Assembly (NCBI GenBank): GCA_030639445.1
Contig: DAOWCR010000069.1
Location: 1 to 6,600, forward strand
Origin: Dehalococcoidales bacterium
GTDB taxonomy: Bacteria > Chloroflexota > Dehalococcoidia > Dehalococcoidales > RBG-16-60-22
Length of the DNA: 6,600 bases
Direction of reading: 5' to 3'
The translations under genes were made by a program, and so were the position numbers. Positions 1 through 6,006 of the stretch are shown in pieces. The notes beneath the pieces are model-generated. The model was given only the letters and a program-made list of their open reading frames with translations. It made no database searches and was not told where the DNA came from. Each line of letters starts with the position of its first letter. Within the stretch, counting starts at the first letter, position 1.

Positions 1-1475
1 TCTTCATCCCGGATTGAGCCGCCGGGCTGGATGATGGCGGTTACCCCGCCGGCGGCGGCCGCCTCCACCACGTCGGAAAAGGGGAACATGGCGTCCGAAG
101 CCAGGACGCTGCCCGCCGTCTTCTCCCCGGCCTTTTCCCCGGCTATCCGGGCACTGACAATCCGGCTGGGCTGTCCGGCGCCCATACCCACCAGTGTCCC
201 GTCCTTGACCAGCACGATAGCGTTCGATTTGACATGCTTGACCGCCCGCCAGGCAAAGAGCAGGTCGGCCGTCTCTGCTCTGGTCGGCTCACGTTTGGTG
301 ACCGTCTTAAGATTAACGTTACCCTCCGCTAGGGAATCGGAGCCCTGCACCAGGAAGCCCCCCTTCACCCGGCGGAAATCAAGATAACCTTCCGGCGATT
401 TACCGTAAGCCGGCGGTAATTTTGCCACCAGAATCCGGAGGTCTTTTTTGCGCTTTAATACTTCCAGCGCCCCGGCTTCATATTCCGGGGCGATAACTAT
501 CTCATAAAAGGTCCGGCTCATCTCTTCCGCGGTGGCCCGGTCAACCGCCCGGTTGACGGCGACAATGCCGCCGAAGGCCGCCACGGGGTCGCCGCTGAGC
601 GCCCGCCGGTAAGCCTCGGCAATATCATCATGGCTGGCCAGGCCGCAGGGATTGGTGTGCTTGATAACCGCCACCGTCGGCGCGGCAAAGTCGGTCACCA
701 CCCCCCAGGCGGCATCCGCGTCCAGGATATTGTTGAAAGAAAGCTCCTTGCCCCCCAGCTGCTCCGCCCGGGTAATACCGGTCTCCGGCGCGGTGCCCGC
801 CACCGACTCGGCATAGAAGGCGGCCGGCTGGTGCGGGTTCTCCCCGTAGCGCAGTCCGTAGCGCTTCTTCAGGGCCACGGTCATCTCCTCGGGAAAGCCC
901 TCCATATCCTGCCTCAGGTACTGTGAGATAGCGGTATCATAGACCGCCACGTGCTGGAAAGCCTTCTGCGCCAGCCGTTTCCGTTCCTCCAGCGACAGTT
1001 CTCCCTGCCGCAACTTGTCTACCACCGGCGGGTAGTCCGCCGGGTCAACCACCACGATGACGCCGGGGAAGTTCTTGGCGGCGGCCCGAATCAGGGTCGG
1101 CCCGCCGATGTCAATGTTTTCCAGCGCCTCGGCCAGGGTAACTCCCCGTTTAGACACCGTCTGGACAAAGGGGTAAAGATTGACCGCCACCAGGTCAATA
1201 ACCTCAATTTTATTTTTGGCCAGCTCGGCCAGGTGCGCCGGCAGGTCACGCCGGGCCAGAAGGCCGCCGTGCACCATCGGGTGCAGGGTCTTTACCCGGC
1301 CGTCCAGGATTTCGGGAAACCCGGTAATCTCGGAGATGCTCTTCACCGGCACCCCGGCTTCCGCCAGGGCTTTTTTGGTGCCGCCGGTGCTGAAAAGCTC
1401 AAACCCCAGCTGGCTCAAGTCCCGGGCAAAGTCAGTTACCCCTGTTTTGTCCGAGACACTGATAATAGCCCGCAT
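1..1475 (-). CDS. purH: Bifunctional AICAR formyltransferase / IMP cyclohydrolase PurH (3' end cut by window)
   Basis: This cytosolic enzyme catalyses the last two steps of de novo IMP synthesis. It formylates AICAR with 10-formyl-tetrahydrofolate and then closes the ring to IMP. My reading of the minus strand gives 491 residues, still open at the left edge. The usual length is about 510-530, so only some 20-35 C-terminal residues are missing. The N-terminal MGS-like cyclohydrolase domain (about 1-195) starts MRAIISVSDKTG and carries STGGT near 29-33 and DGRVKTLHP near 58-66. The transformylase domain carries RYGENPHQ near 209-216, IKHTNPCG near 271-278 (the catalytic Lys-His pair), KSNAI near 416-420 and IQPGGSIRDE at the edge. 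The ATG at 1475-1473 follows GGAGGA (1486-1481) by 5 nt. The gene begins 20 bp after the alkylation repair gene ends, so the two are very probably cotranscribed. No frameshift is seen. Confidence 0.97.
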   Translation of the reverse strand, partial: MRAIISVSDKTGVTDFARDLSQLGFELFSTGGTKKALAEAGVPVKSISEITGFPEILDGRVKTLHPMVHGGLLARRDLPAHLAELAKNKIEVIDLVAVNLYPFVQTVSKRGVTLAEALENIDIGGPTLIRAAAKNFPGVIVVVDPADYPPVVDKLRQGELSLEERKRLAQKAFQHVAVYDTAISQYLRQDMEGFPEEMTVALKKRYGLRYGENPHQPAAFYAESVAGTAPETGITRAEQLGGKELSFNNILDADAAWGVVTDFAAPTVAVIKHTNPCGLASHDDIAEAYRRALSGDPVAAFGGIVAVNRAVDRATAEEMSRTFYEIVIAPEYEAGALEVLKRKKDLRILVAKLPPAYGKSPEGYLDFRRVKGGFLVQGSDSLAEGNVNLKTVTKREPTRAETADLLFAWRAVKHVKSNAIVLVKDGTLVGMGAGQPSRIVSARIAGEKAGEKTAGSVLASDAMFPFSDVVEAAAAGGVTAIIQPGGSIRDE

Positions 1476-1495
1476 TAAAATCCTCCAGTGTACCC

Positions 1496-2185
1496 TTATT
1501 TCGTTTTAGCTAGCCTCTTTTGCACCGCCTCTCCGGTCAGCTCACGAAGGGCGTCAGTGGCAATCCACCGGGCACTTTTAGCGTCGATTTGCCGTATCTC
1601 CCCGGCGGCTTTAATCGCCATTTTATTCAGGTTCAGGTTTCTTTTACCAATCTGTCTCAATGCCCAGTTAACCGCCTTCTTCACAAAGTTCCGGCTATCG
1701 GTAGCCTCTCTCTTTATTATCGGCAGAAACTTTAAAAAATCTTCATCAGCCGCCCTTTTATCATGGACGGCCAGCGACGCCATCAGGACAAACCCTGCCC
1801 GTTTCACAAACTCTTCTTCTCTCTCACTCCACTCAACCGCTTTTTGCTGGGCCAGTTCCGTTTGGTCAAAGAGATTACTGCAGCAAAGGTCGCAAACGTC
1901 CCAGGAGTCAAAGCCCTTGACCCAGTTTTCCATCTGCGCCCCGGTTACCTTTTCCGGTTCACCGATTAGGCTGGCCAGTATCCGGGCTTCGTGGAGGCCG
2001 GATGACCAGAGCCGCTGCGCCAGAGCATGGTCTTTACCTGTTTCCCTGGCCATTCTTCGCAGGTTCGGAATAGATACCCCGTAAGCGTTTCCCGTGTTTA
2101 TCCCGAACCGCGCCATACCCTTCACGGCTTCAGGGTCAGCCAGCGACTTTATTTTTTGAATTATAGCATTATACTCCATCCCCAT
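1496..2185 (-). CDS. DNA alkylation repair protein, AlkD-fold (HEAT-like) glycosylase family
   Basis: The 229-residue all-helical protein matches the DNA alkylation repair family. Its members remove positively charged alkylated bases such as 3-methyladenine and 7-methylguanine from DNA. The catalytic cleft residues known from Bacillus cereus AlkD (Trp109, Asp113, Arg148, Trp187) have plausible counterparts here: W95 and D99 in SWDVCD, R129 in FVKRAGF, and W174 in KKAVNWALRQIGK. The family pattern GVSIPNLRRMAR (36-47) and HEARILASLI (65-74) is also present. The protein is full length. Two starts compete: ATG at 2185 has GGGGAG directly against it, whereas ATG at 2179 (third codon, MEYNAIIQ) has the same GGGGAG at a normal 6-nt spacing. 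The second start (227 residues) is therefore likelier. It lies between purM and purH, in an unusual slot for a repair enzyme. Bulky-lesion specificity (the AlkC/AlkD distinction) cannot be decided from sequence alone. Confidence 0.9.
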   Translation of the reverse strand: MGMEYNAIIQKIKSLADPEAVKGMARFGINTGNAYGVSIPNLRRMARETGKDHALAQRLWSSGLHEARILASLIGEPEKVTGAQMENWVKGFDSWDVCDLCCSNLFDQTELAQQKAVEWSEREEEFVKRAGFVLMASLAVHDKRAADEDFLKFLPIIKREATDSRNFVKKAVNWALRQIGKRNLNLNKMAIKAAGEIRQIDAKSARWIATDALRELTGEAVQKRLAKTK

Positions 2186-2198
2186 CTCCCCTTTTCAT

Positions 2199-2244
2199 CC
2201 TCACCCCCTGTGCCCCCCCTTTCTTTAGAAGGGCGAAATCCCTG
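2199..2244. repeat. Decayed copy of the C/T-rich hairpin repeat, just upstream of alkD-like gene
   Basis: The stretch reads cctcaccccctg, then a C-rich run, then ttctttagaagg and gggcgaaatccct. In the same order, the repeat at 4669-4738 reads cctcaccccctg, ccccctctcctttgataagg and gggacgaagtccct. The copy here is shortened and its hairpins are imperfect. It ends about 13 bp from the start region of the alkylation repair gene, so it forms part of that gene's 5' untranslated region. Confidence 0.5.
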
Positions 2245-2259
2245 CAATCTACCTTGCGA

Positions 2260-2280
2260 TTAAGCGACCTGCGAGCTTAA
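2260..2280. repeat. Short inverted repeat TTAAGC-9-GCTTAA
   Basis: The arms ttaagc (2260-2265) and gcttaa (2275-2280) are a perfect 6-bp inverted repeat around a 9-nt centre. There is no T-tract after it on either strand, so it is not a standard terminator. It could be an operator or the worn end of the neighbouring repeat. No function can be assigned. Confidence 0.3.
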
Positions 2281-2308
2281 CATAACTATAAAAACAAATC
2301 AAAGCTAA

Positions 2309-2350
2309 TCACGAGGGAATTGTTTCCCTTATTTTTAATAATATCGTCAT
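2309..2350 (-). CDS. Possible 13-residue ORF between purM and the alkylation repair gene
   Basis: On the minus strand, ATG at 2350-2348 is preceded by AGGAG (2362-2358) at an ideal 7-nt spacing. It opens a 13-codon frame, MTILLKIRETIPS, ending in TGA at 2311-2309. It starts 20 bp after the purM stop codon. A small hairpin (agggaa-ttgt-ttccct, 2314-2329) lies inside it. It resembles no known leader peptide and has no run of one amino acid that would suggest attenuation. It may be a chance ORF in an AT-rich spacer; only the strong ribosome binding site speaks for it. Confidence 0.25.
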   Translation of the reverse strand: MTILLKIRETIPS

Positions 2351-2370
2351 ATTGTATCTCCTGAGTTCGT

Positions 2371-3387
2371 CTAATCAATAATCACCCTCGTCTTTCCCAC
2401 CTGCCTCACCACCTCACCAATAACCTTCGCCTCCGGCAGCGCTTCCGTCAGCCGGCCGGCATTATCCGGCGAGCCGACGAGCACCATGCCGACGCCCATA
2501 TTGAACACCCGGTACATCTCATTTGGCTCAACGTTACCCCGCTGCTGGATGAGCTGAAAGATGGGCGGGACAGTCCACGATCGGCTATCAAACCGCGCGG
2601 CCAGCCCTTCGGGCAATACCCGGGGCACGTTGTCCACCAGGCCGCCGCCGGTAATATGGGCCATGCCCTTAACAAGTGGCAGCCACGGCTGCAACTGAGC
2701 ATAGTAGCACCGGTGAGGTTCCAGGAGCGCCTCGCCGAGGGTACGCCCCAGTTCCGGGTAGCTTTTATTCAGCTCGGCAACGCCGAAAATCTTACGCGCC
2801 AGGGAATAACCGTTGGTGTGCAACCCGCTGGAGGGTAGTCCGATAACGGTGTCGCCCGGGGCAATCGTCTTTCCCGCGATAATTTTCTCTTTCTCCACCA
2901 CCCCGATGATAAAGCCCACCAGGTCATAGTCTTCCCCGGCATACAGGCCGGGCATCTCGGCAGTCTCGCCGCCAATCAGGGCGCAGCCGACTTCCCGGCA
3001 GGCTTGAGCTAATCCCCGGGCCACCGCCGCCACCTGCTCCGGTACCAGCTTCCCCATGGCAATATAGTCCAGAAAGAAGAGAGGCTCGGCGCCACAGGTA
3101 AGGATGTCATTGACGCAGTGGTTGACCAGGTCAAGGCCGATGGTCTCGTGTTTATTCAGCGCCGCAGCAATCTTGAGCTTGGTGCCCACCCCGTCAACGC
3201 TGGATACCAGGACCGGCTGCCGGTAGCCTTTGAACTCAAAAAGCCCGCCGAAGAAGCCAACGCCGCCCAGGACCTCCGGGCGGTGGGTAGTCCGGGCCTG
3301 CTTTCTGATGAGCTCTTTCGCTCTGGCGGCAGTATCAACATCAACGCCGGCGGCGGCGTAGGTCTGCCGAACTTCTTTGTTTCCCAT
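2371..3387 (-). CDS. purM: Phosphoribosylformylglycinamidine cyclo-ligase (AIR synthetase) PurM
   Basis: PurM uses ATP to close the imidazole ring, converting FGAM to 5-aminoimidazole ribonucleotide in de novo purine synthesis. The protein is 338 residues, close to the roughly 345 typical of the family, and complete. Visible family motifs are the N-terminal YAAAGVDVD (10-18), the ATP-site segment VSSVDGVGTKLKIA (61-74), HCVNDILTCGAEPLFFLDY (90-108), IGGETAEMPGLY (138-149), GLPSSGLHTNGYSLAR (183-198) and the Gly-rich HITGGGLVDNVPRVLP (244-259). The ATG at 3387-3385 lies 9 nt behind GAAGGG, a moderate ribosome site. An in-frame TAA at 3414-3412 with no ATG, GTG or TTG after it rules out a longer protein. 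It is the second gene of the minus-strand cluster, 106 bp after the DRTGG protein, and purH lies two genes downstream. Confidence 0.97.
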   Translation of the reverse strand: MGNKEVRQTYAAAGVDVDTAARAKELIRKQARTTHRPEVLGGVGFFGGLFEFKGYRQPVLVSSVDGVGTKLKIAAALNKHETIGLDLVNHCVNDILTCGAEPLFFLDYIAMGKLVPEQVAAVARGLAQACREVGCALIGGETAEMPGLYAGEDYDLVGFIIGVVEKEKIIAGKTIAPGDTVIGLPSSGLHTNGYSLARKIFGVAELNKSYPELGRTLGEALLEPHRCYYAQLQPWLPLVKGMAHITGGGLVDNVPRVLPEGLAARFDSRSWTVPPIFQLIQQRGNVEPNEMYRVFNMGVGMVLVGSPDNAGRLTEALPEAKVIGEVVRQVGKTRVIID

Positions 3388-3493
3388 ACCAGAATACCCT
3401 TCCCCACTAGATTACCAAAAAACCGGCTTTCGCTCAAATATCGGGGAAAGGGAGAAGGGGGAAGAGGTTATCTGAAAAAATCTTAAATGTTTT

Positions 3494-4492
3494 CTAGCCC
3501 AGACCCAGCCCTTTATAAATGGCGGGAAAGTCAAGGTGCGGCTCTACCACTTCCGCCAGTTTCAGCAACTTCTTCTCCTGGTTAAACCGGGCACAGTCCA
3601 GGGCCTCTTCGATATTCTTGACTACGGTATCGGTATCGCTCCCGGCTAAAATAATGGGGACGCCCTTGCTTTCTGCCGTATAACGGACGCTATCGACTGG
3701 CGCCGTGCCGCCGCTGATAACCAGGCACCTCGTCGAGGTCTCCAGCGCCGCCATCTGCATATCCGGGCGGTCGTCCCGGACCACCGCCGCCTTATTGGCC
3801 TTGCGGCCAAAGTATTCCAGGCCAGAGTCAACCACCATAGCCCCCGCCATGAGGTTTTCCACCAGCTCCGCCGATTTCTCCGCATTATTTAATATTTCTC
3901 CCTGAACGGAGTCGGCCAGCTCACCCACCGTTAGCGTGAAGAGAGCCCGGCTTTCCGGCAGTACTCCCAGAACGGCTATGCCCGCCGCCGTAAACCGGGG
4001 TGAAATATCCGCGGCTACGCGCTTTAGCCGGCTGGCCGGCACCTTATTCAAGACGATGCCCAGTAAATTATCACCGAACCCTTTGCCACAATTGATAATC
4101 TCCGCCGGGGACTGACTGGCATAATCGGCCACTACCATCACTCTGGCTTTCAATGCCCCAACCATCGCGTAAGCAGCCTTGTCCAGGCTTTCCTCCGGGC
4201 CCCGGCCGCACCGGCCCTCGACAATGACCACATCTTTATCCCGGGAAAGGCGGTCAACGGCTTCTTTGACCTTATTCGCTGGCGGACAGAGAGCGTCCAC
4301 CGACTCCGCTAAAGCCAGGACCTGCTTCATAAAGGCGGCATCGTTTTTACCGTCCGCCGGTCCTTTCCCGGCCATGACCAGCTTAATATAGCCTATTTTC
4401 TTCCCCTCTCCCAGCCAACGCTTGCCCAGGCCAGCGCCAATGGTGGTCTTGCCGGCCGCTTCTTCCGCAGAGACTAAATACAAAGCAACCAA
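3494..4492 (-). CDS. BioD/Pta-N-like P-loop NTPase with C-terminal DRTGG domain, function unknown
   Basis: This cytosolic protein of 332 residues has two parts. Residues 1-200 form a P-loop domain of the dethiobiotin synthetase / CobB-CobQ type: Walker A-like SAEEAAGKTT at 8-17 (GKTT intact, EEAA in place of the usual glycines), a strand ending in VIVEG at 89-93, VLNKV at 147-151 and GVLPE at 176-180. Residues about 215-300 are a DRTGG domain: VVRDDRPDMQMAALE at 237-251, LVISGG at 257-262 and GVPIILAGSDTDTV at 277-290. The same two-domain layout forms the N-terminal regulatory part of long phosphotransacetylases, but no acetyltransferase domain follows here. The start is TTG at 4492-4490, chosen because GGGAGGTG (4504-4497) stands 4 nt before it and no ATG is near. 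It is the first gene after the promoter and precedes purM. Its substrate is unknown; a sensory or amidoligase-like role is conceivable but unproven. Confidence 0.85.
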   Translation of the reverse strand: MVALYLVSAEEAAGKTTIGAGLGKRWLGEGKKIGYIKLVMAGKGPADGKNDAAFMKQVLALAESVDALCPPANKVKEAVDRLSRDKDVVIVEGRCGRGPEESLDKAAYAMVGALKARVMVVADYASQSPAEIINCGKGFGDNLLGIVLNKVPASRLKRVAADISPRFTAAGIAVLGVLPESRALFTLTVGELADSVQGEILNNAEKSAELVENLMAGAMVVDSGLEYFGRKANKAAVVRDDRPDMQMAALETSTRCLVISGGTAPVDSVRYTAESKGVPIILAGSDTDTVVKNIEEALDCARFNQEKKLLKLAEVVEPHLDFPAIYKGLGLG

Positions 4493-4531
4493 GTTTCACC
4501 TCCCGTGACATTTCACCAAACTTGCCCATCT

Positions 4532-4560
4532 ATTATAATCTCTCAAACCTCTTTCGTAAA
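4532..4560 (-). promoter_or_regulatory. Sigma-70-type promoter for the DRTGG-purM-alkD-purH cluster
   Basis: On the minus strand, TTTACG (4560-4555, four of six matches to TTGACA) is followed after 17 bp by a perfect TATAAT (4537-4532). Transcription would start near 4525 and give a leader of about 33 nt before the TTG start codon. A-rich tracts lie further upstream (4574-4579). No clear purine operator is visible. Confidence 0.65.
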
Positions 4561-4622
4561 GGACTAACACCCGTTTTTTAATCCTTTTCATCACCTTGCA
4601 ACCCACCTTTTTTGTTTTTATC

Positions 4623-4655
4623 TGGTGACCCCATCCCCTTTATCCCCCTCCCCTG
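4623..4655. repeat. Extra tandem arm of the palindromic repeat
   Basis: The stretch starts tggtgaccccatcccctt and continues tatccccctcccct. It matches the left arm of the neighbouring element at 4663-4691 (tggtgacctcaccccctg and so on), and it is even closer to the reverse complement of the right arm (4872-4905), which reads accccctt, a, atccccctctccct in the same order. It is a third, solitary copy with no hairpin partner of its own. Confidence 0.55.
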
Positions 4656-4662
4656 GGATACA

Positions 4663-4905
4663 TGGTGACCTCACCCCCTGACCCCCTCTCCTTTGATAAG
4701 GAGAGGGGGGATAGATAGCCTAGAGGGACGAAGTCCCTCTAGGACTCCCTATAAACATATTTGAATGCCTAGCCTCTCTGTAATCCTCCTTACTCCAAGT
4801 TGTGATGATGTGGCCGTGTTTAAGAGAGGACATTAGCCCCTCTTTCTAAAAATCTCCCCCTCTCCCTTGAGGGAGAGGGGGATTAAGGGGGTGAGGGTGA
4901 CCACC
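4663..4905. repeat. Palindromic MITE-like element of about 240 bp with three strong hairpins
   Basis: The ends form an imperfect inverted repeat of about 30 bp: tggtgacctcaccccctg at the left, and at the right a stretch whose reverse complement reads tggtcaccctcaccccctt. Inside are a 12-bp stem ccccctctcctt/aaggagaggggg (4682-4693 with 4698-4709), an 11-bp stem (listed separately), distant 7-bp arms cctctct (4773-4779) and agagagg (4823-4829), and a 13-bp stem tccccctctccct/agggagaggggga (4855-4867 with 4870-4882). No coding frame of note lies within. Such size and symmetry fit a MITE or a REP-type repeat. It makes up most of the 479-bp divergent gap, which otherwise holds only the two promoters. 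Confidence 0.55.
4719..4743. repeat. Perfect 11-bp hairpin with GAA loop
   Basis: The arms CCTAGAGGGAC (4719-4729) and GTCCCTCTAGG (4733-4743) are perfectly complementary around a GAA triloop. It is a very stable stem on either strand. No T-tract follows on either strand, so an intrinsic terminator is unlikely. It belongs to the composite repeat, and a worn copy of its core (gggcgaaatccct) is seen at 2231-2243. Confidence 0.75.
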
Positions 4906-4912
4906 AAAAGGC

Positions 4913-4941
4913 TATAATTGACAGTGGCGGAGTGATATAAT
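4913..4941 (+). promoter_or_regulatory. Likely promoter region of amrS-amrB
   Basis: Two perfect TATAAT boxes occur, at 4913-4918 and 4936-4941. A perfect TTGACA at 4918-4923 lies only 12 bp before the second box, too short for a standard sigma-70 promoter. The second box would start transcription near 4948, about 24 nt before the amrS start codon, which is a sensible leader. The -35 assignment is therefore uncertain, and the true promoter may rely on the -10 box alone or on an activator. Confidence 0.4.
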
Positions 4942-4971
4942 TAATTTAAGGGACAGGGGGAGGGGCCAACG

Positions 4972-6006
4972 ATGCGTGAGGCAAAGCTCTCGGAAAAGCT
5001 GCCCGGCTCCAGGGTAAGATGTCACACCTGCCAGTGGCGCTGCGCCATCGCGCCCGGCAAATCCGGGGTCTGCCGCATGTATCAGAATAAAGACGGCGTC
5101 CTTTACAACCGGAACTACGCCCGGGCGTCATCAGTGGCCGCCGACCTGATTGAAAAGAAACCCCTGTTCCACTTTTTCCCCGGTAGTTTGGCTTTCTCCA
5201 TCGGGGGGTGGGGCTGCAATTTCCACTGCCAGCACTGCCAGAACTGGGAGATTTCCTGCCCCGGAACCGGTGAGCCGTGGCGCGGCTCTTCGGAGGTTCA
5301 ACCGGAGACCACCATAGAAATGGCCAGGCATTACCACTGCCAGGGCATTGCCTGGACATACAACGAGCCGACCATCTGGTTTGAGTACACGCTGGACTCG
5401 GCCCGGCTGGCCAAGGAGAATAACCTGTACACCGTCTATGTCACCAACGGCTACATGACCCCGGAGGCATTGGACACCATCGGGCCCTATCTGGACGCCT
5501 GGCGGGTTGACATCAAGGGCTTCTCCGACACCTTTTATCGCGACCTGGCTAAAATACCCCACTGGCGGGGGATACTTGAGGTGGCCCGGCGGGCCAAAGA
5601 CAAGTGGCACATGCACGTTGAGGTGATTACCAACATCATCCCCACCATGAACGATGACGACCAGCAGCTTGAGGGTATCGCCAGCTGGATAAAAGACGAA
5701 CTGGGCGAACTGACCCCGTGGCATGTCACCCGGTTCTATCCCCACCATCACCTGGGCCACTTACCCCCCACCCCGGTCTCCACTCTGGAACGCGCCTATG
5801 AAATCGGGCTAAAGGCCGGCCTCAAGTTCATCTACACGGGCAATGTTCCCGGTCTCCAGAGTGAAAACACCAGCTGCTACTCCTGCGGCCAACCGGTGGT
5901 GCAGCGGTTCGGCTATCAGACCAGCGTGGTCGGTTTGAACGGTTCAAAGTGTAAAAACTGCGGGGCAGAACTCAATTTCCGGACACCCGAAGGAGCAATA
6001 AAATGA
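4972..6006 (+). CDS. amrS: AmmeMemoRadiSam system radical SAM enzyme AmrS
   Basis: This is a 344-residue cytosolic radical SAM protein. The 4Fe-4S cluster motif CNFHCQHC (C82, C86, C89; CxxxCxxC) is followed by QNWEIS, typical of the AmrS/pyruvate-formate-lyase-activase-like branch. An N-terminal cysteine group CHTCQWRC plus GVC (C17, C20, C24, C34) precedes the conserved IEKKPLFHFFPGS (60-72). AWTYNEPTIWFEY (127-139) and YVTNGYMTPEAL (156-167) line the barrel. The C-terminal CYSC and CKNC (C302, C305, C327, C330) look like a zinc ribbon. The protein is full length. ATG at 4972 is preceded by gggggagggg, with GGAGG 8 nt away. Its stop codon overlaps the amrB start. The AmrA, AmrB and AmrS proteins co-occur widely in bacteria and archaea. 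The substrate modified by AmrS is not known to me, so the exact reaction is left open. Confidence 0.93.
   Translation: MREAKLSEKLPGSRVRCHTCQWRCAIAPGKSGVCRMYQNKDGVLYNRNYARASSVAADLIEKKPLFHFFPGSLAFSIGGWGCNFHCQHCQNWEISCPGTGEPWRGSSEVQPETTIEMARHYHCQGIAWTYNEPTIWFEYTLDSARLAKENNLYTVYVTNGYMTPEALDTIGPYLDAWRVDIKGFSDTFYRDLAKIPHWRGILEVARRAKDKWHMHVEVITNIIPTMNDDDQQLEGIASWIKDELGELTPWHVTRFYPHHHLGHLPPTPVSTLERAYEIGLKAGLKFIYTGNVPGLQSENTSCYSCGQPVVQRFGYQTSVVGLNGSKCKNCGAELNFRTPEGAIK

Noticed and set aside
31..1509. Several plus-strand open frames of 98-175 codons across the purH region, such as 951-1478
   Set aside because: They are antisense to the clearly recognisable purH frame and show no family resemblance or ribosome sites; they follow from the high GC content.
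2161..2178. Two TATAAT boxes on the minus strand within the first codons of the alkylation repair gene
   Set aside because: They fall inside the coding sequence with no fitting -35 box, and downstream purH already has close coupling; likely a chance effect of AT-rich codons.
2314..2336. Hairpin agggaa-ttgt-ttccct followed by ttattttt, terminator-like on the plus strand
   Set aside because: No plus-strand gene reads into it, the stem is only 6 bp, and on the minus strand, where the genes are, it lacks a trailing T-tract.
3388..3493. Possible promoter or terminator between the DRTGG gene and purM (TTGAGC, 17 bp, TAATCT; run of T after the stop codon)
   Set aside because: The -10 box matches only three of six bases and no stem precedes the T run, so read-through into purM is the simpler view.
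4744..4850. Search for a riboswitch, small RNA or short gene in the centre of the divergent gap
   Set aside because: Beyond the weak 7-bp arms there is no conserved riboswitch core, promoter-terminator pair or ORF with a ribosome site that I can support.
5131..5760. Minus-strand open frame of 209 codons opposite amrS
   Set aside because: It lies wholly inside amrS, whose motifs are complete; the protein is a G/V/P-rich shadow translation with no motif.
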